Positions 29,941 to 38,845 of a DNA stretch of 64,000 nt are shown in pieces. The translations under genes and the position numbers were made by a program. The stretch's first letter is position 1, and each line of letters begins with the position of its first letter. Under the pieces are notes generated by a model. The model made no database searches and was not told the origin of the DNA. It saw nothing but the letters and a program-made list of their open reading frames with translations. Origin of the DNA: an uncultured Ferrovum sp. (GTDB taxonomy: Bacteria > Pseudomonadota > Gammaproteobacteria > Burkholderiales > Ferrovaceae); assembly GCA_903867885.1 (NCBI GenBank), contig CAIPTD010000145.1, positions 1 through 64,000 on the forward strand. Direction: 5' to 3'.

Positions 29941-30053
29941 TAATTGAGCCCACAGAGTAGATGCCTGCGGATCAAGCTTAAGGTTTGAAAGGCTCGCGCT
30001 GCAGATAATTTTTAACCGAATCATTACCAAGTTAATTTTAGGAGACACCCCAA

Positions 30054-31469
30054 ATGGCAAAGACCGTCGCCGACGTCATGCAAATGGTTAAAGAAAATGA
30101 TGTTCGTTTCGTGGACTTCCGTTTCACCGATACCCGAGGCAAAGAGCAGCACGTTTCCGTGCCTTTAAGTCATTTCGATGAGGCCAAATTCAGCGAAGGT
30201 CACGCCTTCGACGGTTCTTCAATTGCCGGCTGGAAAGGTATTCAAGCATCTGACATGCTTCTTATGCCCGATCCCTCTACCGCGAATATGGACCCGTTCA
30301 TGGACGAGGCCACCCTGATTCTGACCTGTGATGTGCGTGAACCGTCCACAGGTCAGGGATACGACCGCGACCCACGCTCCTTAGCGCGTCGCGCCGAGCA
30401 GTATCTTGTAGATAGCGGCATCGGCGATGTGGCTTATTTTGGTCCAGAGCCCGAGTTTTTTGTTTTTGATAGTGTGAACTGGAGCGTGGACATGTCCGGC
30501 TCTATGGTCAAAATTCACTCAGAAGAAGCACCTTGGAGCGCCCCCTTAGCGCTTGAAGGCGGCAATATGGGCCACCGCCCCGCAGTGAAAGGTGGATACT
30601 TCCCTGTTCCTCCCGTGGATTCATTGCAAGACATACGCTCCGCCATGTGCATGGCCATTGAAGACATGGGCGTACCTGTTGAAGTGCATCATCACGAAGT
30701 CGCAACCGCAGGTCAGTGCGAAATTGGCACCAAATTCGCACCTTTGGTTCAGCGCGCTGACTGGCTGCAGATCTTGAAGTACTGTGTTCACAATGTTGCG
30801 CATTCCTACGGCAAAACAGCCACCTTTATGCCTAAACCTATCGTAGGCGATAATGGTTCAGGTATGCATGTGCATCAATCTGTTTGGAAGAACGGCGTAA
30901 ACCTGTTTGCAGGCGATGGCTATGCCAACCTATCTGAATTCGCCTTGTTTTACATCGGCGGCATCATCAAGCACGCTAAGGCATTGAATGCGATTACCAA
31001 TCCCGGAACAAACTCTTATAAGCGTTTGGTGCCCGGTTTTGAGGCCCCCATCAACTTGGCCTACTCCGCCCGCAATCGTTCTGCTGCGATTCGTATTCCT
31101 TATGTTCAAAGCGATAAGGCTCGCCGGATTGAAGTACGTTTCCCTGACCCCACCGCCAACCCCTACTTAGCTTTCTCAGCCATGTTGATGGCAGGTTTGG
31201 ATGGCGTACAAAACAAAATTCACCCCGGTGAAGCCGCTGACATGAATCTGTATGATTTATCCCCAGAAGAGTCAGCAAAAATCCCCCATCCAGCCGCATC
31301 TTTGGATGAGGCGCTGGCTGCCCTCGAAGCGGATCACGCATTCTTAACCCGTGGCGGTGTATTCACTGAAGACATGATCAAAGGTTATATTGATCTGAAG
31401 ATGGAAGAAGTCACGCTGTTCCGGATGACCACTCACCCCGTGGAATTCCAAATGTACTACAGCATCTGA
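30054..31469 (+). CDS. glnA: Glutamine synthetase type I
   Basis: A 471-residue GSI enzyme that assimilates ammonium. [19 protein letters not shown], the catalytic [14 protein letters not shown] and the ATP-binding [17 protein letters not shown] segments are standard. The adenylylation-site tyrosine is in NLYDLSPEE near residue 401, so activity control by GlnE is expected. Transcription is from the sigma-54 promoter at 29925, and ntrB-ntrC follow after a terminator. Confidence 0.97.
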   Translation: MAKTVADVMQMVKENDVRFVDFRFTDTRGKEQHVSVPLSHFDEAKFSEGHAFDGSSIAGWKGIQASDMLLMPDPSTANMDPFMDEATLILTCDVREPSTGQGYDRDPRSLARRAEQYLVDSGIGDVAYFGPEPEFFVFDSVNWSVDMSGSMVKIHSEEAPWSAPLALEGGNMGHRPAVKGGYFPVPPVDSLQDIRSAMCMAIEDMGVPVEVHHHEVATAGQCEIGTKFAPLVQRADWLQILKYCVHNVAHSYGKTATFMPKPIVGDNGSGMHVHQSVWKNGVNLFAGDGYANLSEFALFYIGGIIKHAKALNAITNPGTNSYKRLVPGFEAPINLAYSARNRSAAIRIPYVQSDKARRIEVRFPDPTANPYLAFSAMLMAGLDGVQNKIHPGEAADMNLYDLSPEESAKIPHPAASLDEALAALEADHAFLTRGGVFTEDMIKGYIDLKMEEVTLFRMTTHPVEFQMYYSI

Positions 31470-31508
31470 TTACTTCGACCTGGGGTCAGCCAGGTAAGCC
31501 AGACCGAG

Positions 31509-31537
31509 ACGGCACTCCCAGTGGGTGCCGTTTTTTT
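31509..31537 (+). terminator. Terminator between glnA and ntrB
   Basis: Stem ACGGCAC/GTGCCGT with loop TCCCAGTGG and a run of seven T. It lies 34 bp before ntrB, so ntrBC expression probably depends partly on read-through from glnA, as in enterics. Confidence 0.9.
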
Positions 31538-31570
31538 CATTTTGGCCCACACCTTGCTTATAAAATAACT

Positions 31571-32638
31571 ATGCCTACTCAGTCTCTTCCTGGTTTAGAT
31601 CTTTTAGCCACACCCGTCATCTTGATAGATACAGAGGGCTTGGTGTGCTACCTCAATCAAGCCGCCGAAAACTTTTTAATGACGAGCCGACGAAATGCGA
31701 TTGGCCAAACCTTGCGCGCCCTGATGCCAGGCTTAGGTCATCTTGACAGCATAGTTGAATCTGCACTGAAAGAGGATTTGGGCTTTATTGAGCACGAATT
31801 GACCCTGCGCCATGCCGAAGGCTTACCCCTAGTCATCAACTGCGTAGGCACCCCCGTTCATGGGGAACAGGAAGGAGTATTACTGGAACTTCGGCCCATT
31901 GACCAGCAACGACGTATCGCGCGGGAAGAACGACTATTGCAAGATCAACGAATAAATAAAGAACTCATTCGCAATCTAGCGCATGAAATCCGCAATCCCT
32001 TGGGCGGAATCCGGGGTGCCGCGCAACTGCTAGAACGCGAACTCACAGACCCCTCGTTAAAAGAGTACACCCAAGTCATTCGTAAAGAGGCGGATCGTTT
32101 GCATGTTTTGATGGATAGACTGCTCTCACCCGTTCGCGTGCCTCAAAGCCTTGCAGTCAACATTCATGAGGTTTTAGAACGTGTTCGCAGCCTCATCTTG
32201 GCTGAATTCCCAGACGGAATTCGTATCATCCGCGACTACGATACCAGCCTTCCCGAGATTACGGGCGATCGCGAACAATTGATTCAGGCCGTGCTGAACA
32301 TCACTCGGAATGCCGCACAAGCCTTAGAAGGAAAGGGAGAAATCCGATTAAAGAGCCGCGCCTCCCGTCAGATCACCTTAGCAAAGAAACGTTTTAAGCT
32401 CGCTTTACTGGTCGACATTATCGATAACGGTCCAGGCATTCCTGAACCTCTTCAGGCACGAATGTTTCACCCCCTTGTCTCGGGCCGAGAAGGCGGTAGC
32501 GGTTTAGGCCTCATGCTGGCCCAAACCTTTATCAACCAACATCAGGGCTTGATTGAATGCGAAAGCTACCCCGGTAGAACTTGCTTTAGCCTGCTACTTC
32601 CCGTTCCAGATTCGGAACTAGTCAACGCTATTTCTTAG
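31571..32638 (+). CDS. glnL: Nitrogen regulation sensor kinase NtrB
   Basis: A 355-residue cytosolic histidine kinase/phosphatase controlled by PII proteins. A PAS domain covers about residues 1-120 (TPVILIDTEGLVCYLNQAAE). The phosphoacceptor His lies in NLAHEIRNPLGGIRG (near 139). The HATPase domain has the N-box NITRNAAQALEG, the G1 box DIIDNGPGIP and the G2 box GGSGLGLMLA. It has no membrane segment, as expected for NtrB. ntrC follows after 19 bp. Confidence 0.95.
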   Translation: MPTQSLPGLDLLATPVILIDTEGLVCYLNQAAENFLMTSRRNAIGQTLRALMPGLGHLDSIVESALKEDLGFIEHELTLRHAEGLPLVINCVGTPVHGEQEGVLLELRPIDQQRRIAREERLLQDQRINKELIRNLAHEIRNPLGGIRGAAQLLERELTDPSLKEYTQVIRKEADRLHVLMDRLLSPVRVPQSLAVNIHEVLERVRSLILAEFPDGIRIIRDYDTSLPEITGDREQLIQAVLNITRNAAQALEGKGEIRLKSRASRQITLAKKRFKLALLVDIIDNGPGIPEPLQARMFHPLVSGREGGSGLGLMLAQTFINQHQGLIECESYPGRTCFSLLLPVPDSELVNAIS

Positions 32639-32657
32639 GTATTGAGAAGGATTAAAT

Positions 32658-34058
32658 ATGAACCCCGTTTGGATCGTTGATGATGACCGCAGTATTCGAT
32701 GGGTATTTGAAAAAGCACTTGCTCGGGAAAATATTGACTTTAAATCCTTTGGAACTGCTTCAGAGGTACTCGATGCCTTAGCACATGATCACCCGCAAAT
32801 TGTGGTGAGCGATATTCGCATGCCCGGTCAGGATGGCATCGCACTGTTGCAAGCCCTAAAAGATAAATGCCCTTCTACTCCCGTCATCATCATGACGGCC
32901 TATTCAGACCTGGAAAGCGCCGTGGCGGCCTTTCAGGGTGGCGCCTATGAATATTTACCTAAACCTTTCGATGTAGATCATGCAGTTGAACTCATCCGTC
33001 GAGCCCTAGATGAAAGCAAACGCCAAGGGGTAGTTGAAGTAGATGACAGCACCGTCCCGGAAATTCTGGGGCAAGCTCCCGCCATGCAGGAAGTTTTCCG
33101 TGCCATCGGACGCCTTTCTCAATCCCACGCCACGGTTCTGATCAACGGTGAATCGGGAACAGGAAAAGAACTCGTAGCCCGGGCCCTTCATCGCCATAGT
33201 CCACGCGCAAGCAAACCTTTTATCGCTATCAATACAGCAGCAATACCTAAGGATTTGCTTGAATCCGAATTATTTGGCCATGAACGTGGGGCCTTTACAG
33301 GAGCCAACACCATGCGGCGTGGGCGGTTTGAACAGGCTGAAACAGGCACACTGTTTTTAGATGAAATTGGAGACATGCCTGCAGAACTGCAAACCCGTTT
33401 GCTGCGGGTTTTGTCAGATGGTCAATTTTATCGTGTGGGAGGCCATCAACCCATCGCCGCGAACGTACGCGTGATTGCCGCCACCCACCAAGATCTTGAA
33501 AATCGCGTTCAACAGGGCTTGTTCCGTGAAGATCTTTTTCATCGGCTGAATGTGATTAGGCTACGTTTACCTGCCCTTCGCGAACGACGCGAGGATATCC
33601 CGCTTCTCGCCAAACATTTTCTATCCATGAGCGCGCGCGATTTGGGCGTGGAATCGAAGCGTCTGTCTGAAAATGCTTTAAAGTATTTGCAAGCCTTTGA
33701 TTGGCGTGGAAATGTACGTCAAATCGAAAACGTCTGTCATTGGCTGACTGTGATGGCACCTGGTCAAAATATAGAAATTCCCGATCTTCCTCCTGAAATT
33801 CGAGGAACCCAAGATCAATCAACCGGGGATCAGCCTGCGGATTGGAAAACGGCTTTAGACAACGTAGCCGCCCAAGCTTTGGCCCGAGGTGAGCGCGGCA
33901 TTATGGAAGGGCTGACCCAAGATTTTGAACGTGCACTCATTCTACGCGCACTCAAACACACAGGCGGTCGACGTGTTGAGGCGGCCCAATGTTTGGGGCT
34001 TGGTCGCAACACTTTAACCAGAAAAATTCAGGAATTAGGGCTGGATGATACCGAATAA
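32658..34058 (+). CDS. glnG: Nitrogen response regulator NtrC
   Basis: A 466-residue NtrC/GlnG protein. The receiver domain has acidic pocket DDD (residues 7-9) and phosphoacceptor Asp in VVSDIRMPGQDG (near 53). The AAA+ domain has Walker A GESGTGKE and the sigma-54 contact loop GAFTGA. The C-terminal Fis helix-turn-helix is in GRRVEAAQCLGLGRNTLTRK. It is the likely activator of glnA and of porin-glnK-amtB in this window. Its stop is 10 bp from the convergent photolyase stop. Confidence 0.96.
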   Translation: MNPVWIVDDDRSIRWVFEKALARENIDFKSFGTASEVLDALAHDHPQIVVSDIRMPGQDGIALLQALKDKCPSTPVIIMTAYSDLESAVAAFQGGAYEYLPKPFDVDHAVELIRRALDESKRQGVVEVDDSTVPEILGQAPAMQEVFRAIGRLSQSHATVLINGESGTGKELVARALHRHSPRASKPFIAINTAAIPKDLLESELFGHERGAFTGANTMRRGRFEQAETGTLFLDEIGDMPAELQTRLLRVLSDGQFYRVGGHQPIAANVRVIAATHQDLENRVQQGLFREDLFHRLNVIRLRLPALRERREDIPLLAKHFLSMSARDLGVESKRLSENALKYLQAFDWRGNVRQIENVCHWLTVMAPGQNIEIPDLPPEIRGTQDQSTGDQPADWKTALDNVAAQALARGERGIMEGLTQDFERALILRALKHTGGRRVEAAQCLGLGRNTLTRKIQELGLDDTE

Positions 34059-34068
34059 AAAGTGGAAT

Positions 34069-35490
34069 TTAAGAGGCAGTTCTAACCGCTTTATATCGGG
34101 CTAGCGCCCGCTCCCTGGCTTTCGCATGATCCACTACAGGCATAGGGTAGTCTCGTGGCAACTTTACGCCACAGAGATCTTGCTCTGTAGTGGGCATCAT
34201 CCAGGGGGCATGAATATATCGATCAGAAACCCCCTGTAGTTCAGGAACATAGCGCCGAATAAAAGCCCCTTCGGGATCAAATTTTTCTGACTGACTTATA
34301 GGATTAAATATCCTGAAATAAGGCTGAGCATCACAACCCGTACTGGCAGCCCATTGCCACCCACCATTATTAGCGGATAAATCAAAATCATTCAGCTGCT
34401 CGGCAAACCATGCCTCCCCGGCCCGCCAGTCAATCATCAAATCTTTCACCAGAAATGAAGCCGCGACCATACGCAGTCGGTTATGCATAAAGCCCGATTC
34501 CAGTAGTTGGCGCATGGCGGCATCCACCAGTGGATAACCTGTTTTTCCTTGCTGCCAAGCCAATAACAAATCAGGGTCTTGATCAAACTGCAAAGCATCA
34601 TATTCACGCTTAAAAGAACCCGAAGCAGCGTGCGGAAAGTTAAACAAAATTTGAAAATAAAAATCGCGCCAGATCAGTTCACTCAGCCATGATTGCGCAC
34701 CCTCGCTACCATTGGCCAGAGCATGGCGAGCTAACTCACGAATCGAAATCGTGCCAAAACGCTGATGAACTGAAAGATAGGACACCCCTTTCTTTCCCGG
34801 AAAATCCCGCATAACCCGATAATGGCTCATGCGACCCAGGAAATCGGCTAATACTTGCTGGGCTCCAGCACTGCCCGGCACAAAACCCTTTTTAAGAAGA
34901 TTACTTGTTTCAAATCCCATCTCCTCCAACGTAGGAATTGGAGCAACTTCATCCCAGGAAAAATACTGGGCTAATGACTCTACCGGCCAAGCGTCTAGTT
35001 GAACCGTATGTAAATTTTTTATCCATGCATTCTTATAAGGCGTAAAAACTGTAAAGGGCTTGCCCGCCTGCGTGAGTAATTCGGTTTTTTCAAATACCGC
35101 CTGATCTTTGAAGTCTAAAAAGCCAATTCCAATCGTCGCTAAGCTCTCTAACACTGCAGCATCTCGATTGCGTGCTGCGGGCTCATAATCCCGGTTGCAG
35201 TACACCGCATTGACCGCTAAACGCTGCGCCAGCGCGGGTATCTCCTCACGCGCCTTCCCATACAACACATGCAATGACCCACCTAAATCTCGTAACTCTT
35301 CAGCCAGTTTTTTGATGCTGTGCCAAATAAACTCCACCCTTCGGTCAGATCGCGAATGCAAGGCATCCAAAATTTCTCGATCAAATACAAATACACAGTG
35401 AACCAAACCCCCAACAGAAAGAGCGGCAGACAGGCCAGCATTGTCATAAGCACGTAAATCGCGGCGGAACCAAAAGAGTATTTTTTGCAT
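34069..35490 (-). CDS. phrB: CPD photolyase
   Basis: A 473-residue light-dependent DNA repair enzyme that reverses cyclobutane pyrimidine dimers. The N-terminal antenna domain (ILFWFRRDLRAYDNAGLSAA) and the FAD-binding C-terminal half are clear. The latter includes SWLSELIWRDFYFQILFNFP, GYPLVDAAMRQLLESGFMHNR and the signature NNGGWQWAASTGCDAQPYFR. The WRDFY and W-rich electron-transfer region are intact. It is a single gene divergent from yqgE. Confidence 0.94.
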   Translation of the reverse strand: MQKILFWFRRDLRAYDNAGLSAALSVGGLVHCVFVFDREILDALHSRSDRRVEFIWHSIKKLAEELRDLGGSLHVLYGKAREEIPALAQRLAVNAVYCNRDYEPAARNRDAAVLESLATIGIGFLDFKDQAVFEKTELLTQAGKPFTVFTPYKNAWIKNLHTVQLDAWPVESLAQYFSWDEVAPIPTLEEMGFETSNLLKKGFVPGSAGAQQVLADFLGRMSHYRVMRDFPGKKGVSYLSVHQRFGTISIRELARHALANGSEGAQSWLSELIWRDFYFQILFNFPHAASGSFKREYDALQFDQDPDLLLAWQQGKTGYPLVDAAMRQLLESGFMHNRLRMVAASFLVKDLMIDWRAGEAWFAEQLNDFDLSANNGGWQWAASTGCDAQPYFRIFNPISQSEKFDPEGAFIRRYVPELQGVSDRYIHAPWMMPTTEQDLCGVKLPRDYPMPVVDHAKARERALARYKAVRTAS

Positions 35491-35546
35491 AGAGATTTCG
35501 TGTTTTCAGGACTAGTCGTTACAAGCGTTTGTGAGATAATTCACCC

Positions 35547-36110
35547 ATGAGTTCCGTCGACCTTACCAATCATTTTCTGATTGCCATGCCGGCCATGACT
35601 GATCCCTTTTTTGCTCAAACACTCACTTACATCTGTCGTCATAACGATGAAGGCGCGCTGGGCTTGGTGGTAAATCGTCCTATCGATTTAACCTTGCGTG
35701 GACTGTTAGAGCAAATTGATATTCCAATGCAAGGGGATCGCGGTGGTCAAATGCCAATCTACTACGGTGGCCCTGTGCATATGGACCGTGGCTTTGTGCT
35801 GCATGCGCCAATAGGTTCATGGCAGTCCAGCATGGTTGTGAATGACGAGATTGCGCTCACCACCTCACGAGATATTTTGCAGGAAATTGGTCGCGGTGAG
35901 TTAGCCCCAGATGGCATTTTAATTACCCTAGGCTATGCCGGATGGGAAGCGGGTCAACTCGAAAAAGAAATCGGAGAGAATAGCTGGCTAACCGTTGAAG
36001 CACGTACAGAAGTCTTGTTTGATACCCCAGCCGAAGGGCGTTTAGGCGCCGCCATGAATTGTTTAGGCATTAGTTTTGCCATGCTCTCTGATCAGGCAGG
36101 GCACGCCTGA
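35547..36110 (+). CDS. yqgE: YqgE/AlgH family protein
   Basis: A 187-residue protein of the UPF0301 (DUF179) family. The start [37 protein letters not shown] and [15 protein letters not shown] are conserved family segments, as is [14 protein letters not shown]. Its molecular function is not established. It precedes ruvX (yqgF) as in many proteobacteria, where the two may be co-translated; the gap here is about 45 bp. Confidence 0.92.
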   Translation: MSSVDLTNHFLIAMPAMTDPFFAQTLTYICRHNDEGALGLVVNRPIDLTLRGLLEQIDIPMQGDRGGQMPIYYGGPVHMDRGFVLHAPIGSWQSSMVVNDEIALTTSRDILQEIGRGELAPDGILITLGYAGWEAGQLEKEIGENSWLTVEARTEVLFDTPAEGRLGAAMNCLGISFAMLSDQAGHA

Positions 36111-36154
36111 TCAACACAATCCTGCTCCCTTCCCTTCCCCTCCAAGGTACGCTC

Positions 36155-36574
36155 TTGGCTCTAGATCATTCGCGTGCAGCTACTGGCATTGCCCTAGCCG
36201 ACATTCAACTCGGACAAGCTCGGGCCCTGACAGTACTGAGAGAAAGTAAAGAAGAAGCCCGCTTAGACCATCTCTTTAAATTGATTCAAGAGTGGGAGCC
36301 CGTTTTTATCGTGATGGGATTACCGCTGGACATCGATGGTCATGAACAGGCTCAAAGTAAACGCGTGCGAAAATTCGCCGCAAAAATTGAAGCGCGTTTT
36401 GGCTTACCCTTATTTTTTCACGATGAACGCTGGACAACAGCTGCTGCTGAAGCCGATCTGCGCGCGCAAGGCGCGAATGCACGCACCCTAACAGAACGCG
36501 CTGACGCAGAGGCCGCTCGTGAGATAATGCAGGGATTCCTAGATGCAACATCACAGCCACACCATACCCCATGA
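36155..36574 (+). CDS. ruvX: Holliday-junction resolvase-like RuvX (YqgF)
   Basis: A 139-residue RNase H-fold nuclease of the YqgF family, involved in 16S rRNA 5'-end maturation and possibly junction resolution. The first catalytic Asp is in [16 protein letters not shown], although the usual DxGxxRIG sequence is degenerate here. [11 protein letters not shown] and [15 protein letters not shown] are typical. I set the start at TTG 36155, with AAGG 8 bp upstream, because a TGA at 36089 closes the frame and no ATG or GTG precedes it. Reading from CTG 36107 or 36122 would add residues but needs an atypical start. The stop overlaps pyrB (ATGA). Confidence 0.82.
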   Translation: MALDHSRAATGIALADIQLGQARALTVLRESKEEARLDHLFKLIQEWEPVFIVMGLPLDIDGHEQAQSKRVRKFAAKIEARFGLPLFFHDERWTTAAAEADLRAQGANARTLTERADAEAAREIMQGFLDATSQPHHTP

Positions 36575-37521
36575 GCGCACATCCTCAACTTGATTCGCAG
36601 GGACGCCTGCAGCATCTCCTCACGATTGACGGCTTACCGGCCTCAATCATTACTCAGATTTTAGATACCGCGCAGCATTTCAAGGAAACCGGTGCTGACT
36701 CCAAAAAACTCCCGTTATTAGCGGGTAAGTCTGTCTTTAATTTGTTTTTTGAACCCTCCACGCGCACACGAACTACTTTTGAAATAGCGGCAAAACGTCT
36801 GTCCGCTGATGTGATCAATCTCAATGTGGCGGCTTCCAGTCAAAGCAAAGGGGAAACCCTTCTGGATACGGTAGACAACCTTTCAGCAATGAGTGCCGAT
36901 ATGTTCGTAGTGCGCCATGCAGAATCAGGGGCAGCGCATATGATTGCGCGCCATGTGGCAGCCGGTATTCACGTAGTCAATGCCGGCGACGGTCGGCATG
37001 CCCATCCCACTCAAGCCCTGCTGGATATGTTCACTATTCGGCATTTCAAAGGGAGCTTTCAAAATTTGCGGGTGGCCATCATTGGCGATGTCTTGCACTC
37101 ACGGGTGGCCCGCTCGCAAATTCATGCGCTAACTACGCTTAAGGTACCTGAAGTCCGCGTGATCGCGCCCAAAACACTGATCCCTAAAGATGTCGAGAAT
37201 ATGGGCGTGCATGTGTATCACGACATGCAAAAAGGCCTCAAGGATGTAGATGTGGTGATGGCATTACGCCTTCAGAATGAACGGATGAATGGCGCTCTGC
37301 TCCCCTCTCGGGAGGAGTTTTTTAAGTATTACGGGCTTACCCCTGAAAAACTTGCGGTAGCGCGTTCCGACGCAATTGTGATGCATCCCGGCCCCATGAA
37401 TCGTGGCGTAGAGATCGATTCTGCGGTTGCGGACGGACCACAATCGGTGATTTTGTCTCAAGTGACTTTTGGGATATTTGTTCGTATGGCAGTCATGGCA
37501 ATTCTGGCGGAGAACACCTAA
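36571..37521 (+). CDS. pyrB: Aspartate carbamoyltransferase, catalytic subunit
   Basis: A 316-residue ATCase catalytic chain for the second step of pyrimidine synthesis. The carbamoyl-phosphate motif [12 protein letters not shown], the 80s-loop region [26 protein letters not shown] and the [12 protein letters not shown] stretch are intact. There is no pyrI regulatory gene nearby. It is instead followed with zero spacing by a dihydroorotase-like gene, the arrangement of the Pseudomonas-type dodecameric complex. Confidence 0.95.
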   Translation: MSAHPQLDSQGRLQHLLTIDGLPASIITQILDTAQHFKETGADSKKLPLLAGKSVFNLFFEPSTRTRTTFEIAAKRLSADVINLNVAASSQSKGETLLDTVDNLSAMSADMFVVRHAESGAAHMIARHVAAGIHVVNAGDGRHAHPTQALLDMFTIRHFKGSFQNLRVAIIGDVLHSRVARSQIHALTTLKVPEVRVIAPKTLIPKDVENMGVHVYHDMQKGLKDVDVVMALRLQNERMNGALLPSREEFFKYYGLTPEKLAVARSDAIVMHPGPMNRGVEIDSAVADGPQSVILSQVTFGIFVRMAVMAILAENT

Positions 37522-38823
37522 ATGAAAATCCTGATTCGCGGGGGTAGGCTGGTCGACGCCACCCAGAAGCTGGATAAAGTTGGCGACCTCTATGTAGCCG
37601 CTGGACGAGTAGTAGGGGTAGATCGCATTCCTGATGGCTTCTCTCCCAACCGAACCATTGATGCTCAGAATCTGATTGTATCGGCTGGTTTGGTTGATTT
37701 ATCTGCACGTTTGCGTGAACCAGGGTATGAATATCTCGCTACCCTGGAAAGCGAAATGACCGCGGCCGTAGCAGGGGGGGTGACAAGCTTGGCTTGTCCG
37801 CCGGATACCGACCCCGCTCTTGATGAACCTGGTCTTGTTGAAATGCTGAAGTATCGCGCTCAGGGTTTAAACCAATGCCGTGTATTTCCTATTGGCGCCC
37901 TTACAACGGGCCTGGATGGACAGCGAATAACCGAAATGGCAGAACTCCGCGATGCGGGTTGTCTGGGCTTTTCGCAAGCCATGCGTCCGATTGCAGATAC
38001 ACAGGTTCTGGCCAGAGCCTTAGCGTATGCCGCCACATTTAATTTTTGTGTCTGGCTTCAACCTCAAGATGCCTACCTTGGTCGAGGTGGCTTTGCTCAT
38101 GACGGAGAGGTCGCTACCCGCCTGGGCTTAGCGGCCATTCCCGTCACTGCAGAAACCGTAGCGATTGCAACGATCATATTGTTGATGCGTGAAACCGGCG
38201 CGCGGGTTCACTTCTGTCGCATATCGAGTGCGCGTGGGCTAGACATGATTCACCAAGCCCGCCTGGAAGGCCTTCCAGTGACCTGTGATGTGGGCGTTCA
38301 TCACTTACATCTCTCAGAAATGGATATGGGTTGGTTTGACTCTAACTGCCATTTAAGCCCTCCTCTTCGCAGCATTACCGATCGGGATGCACTGCGCGCT
38401 GCCGCTTGCAGTGGTCTCATTGATGCCATCTGCTCTGATCATAGTCCAGTGGATGAAGATACCAAACAAGTCCCCTTTGCAGAATCCTCAGTAGGGGCAA
38501 CCGGGCTGGAACTGTTGCTTCCGCTTACCTTAAAGTGGGGCAAGGAACGCGGCTTAAGCTTGGGCGAAACCCTGGAACCTGTCACAACTAAACCCGCTCA
38601 AATTTTAGGTATTGCTGCTGGAACCTTGCAGGAAGGCACCTTGGCAGATATTTGCATTTTTGATCCCAACGCAGAATGGAAAGTTGAGGCGTCAAGCATT
38701 GTTAGCCAAGGCAAAAATACACCTTTCTTGGGCTACAACTTGCAAGGTCGGGTGCAACTCACCCTGGTGGGCGGTCAAGTCATTTTTGATCGTTCTCCTA
38801 AATCCAACAAAAACGCTCAGTAA
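37522..38823 (+). CDS. Dihydroorotase-like PyrC', probably inactive
   Basis: A 433-residue amidohydrolase-fold protein, contiguous with pyrB. Active type-I dihydroorotases carry DxHxHLREPG. Here the same place reads DLSARLREPG (residues 59-68), so both metal-binding histidines are lost (Ser61 and Arg63). The HxCHxST segment also reads HFCRISS. HHLHLSE and SDHSPV are kept. This matches the noncatalytic pseudo-dihydroorotase that Pseudomonas-type ATCase needs as a structural partner. A working dihydroorotase must be encoded elsewhere. Confidence 0.88.
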   Translation: MKILIRGGRLVDATQKLDKVGDLYVAAGRVVGVDRIPDGFSPNRTIDAQNLIVSAGLVDLSARLREPGYEYLATLESEMTAAVAGGVTSLACPPDTDPALDEPGLVEMLKYRAQGLNQCRVFPIGALTTGLDGQRITEMAELRDAGCLGFSQAMRPIADTQVLARALAYAATFNFCVWLQPQDAYLGRGGFAHDGEVATRLGLAAIPVTAETVAIATIILLMRETGARVHFCRISSARGLDMIHQARLEGLPVTCDVGVHHLHLSEMDMGWFDSNCHLSPPLRSITDRDALRAAACSGLIDAICSDHSPVDEDTKQVPFAESSVGATGLELLLPLTLKWGKERGLSLGETLEPVTTKPAQILGIAAGTLQEGTLADICIFDPNAEWKVEASSIVSQGKNTPFLGYNLQGRVQLTLVGGQVIFDRSPKSNKNAQ

Positions 38824-38845
38824 CCCTCATTTTATTTCAATTGGT

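Larger units (their letters stand above)
29704..30053. other. aroE-glnA divergent region with NtrC enhancer
   Basis: This 350-bp gap contains two candidate NtrC sites (29805-29821 and 29836-29852), a sigma-54 promoter (29925-29940) and a leader of about 100 nt before glnA. AGGAGA lies about 9 bp before the glnA ATG. Confidence 0.7.

Noticed and set aside
38612..38845. 78-codon extension of the oligopeptidase A frame
   Set aside because: It overlaps the pyrC' gene in another frame and has no family similarity; ATG 38846 gives the normal N-terminus.
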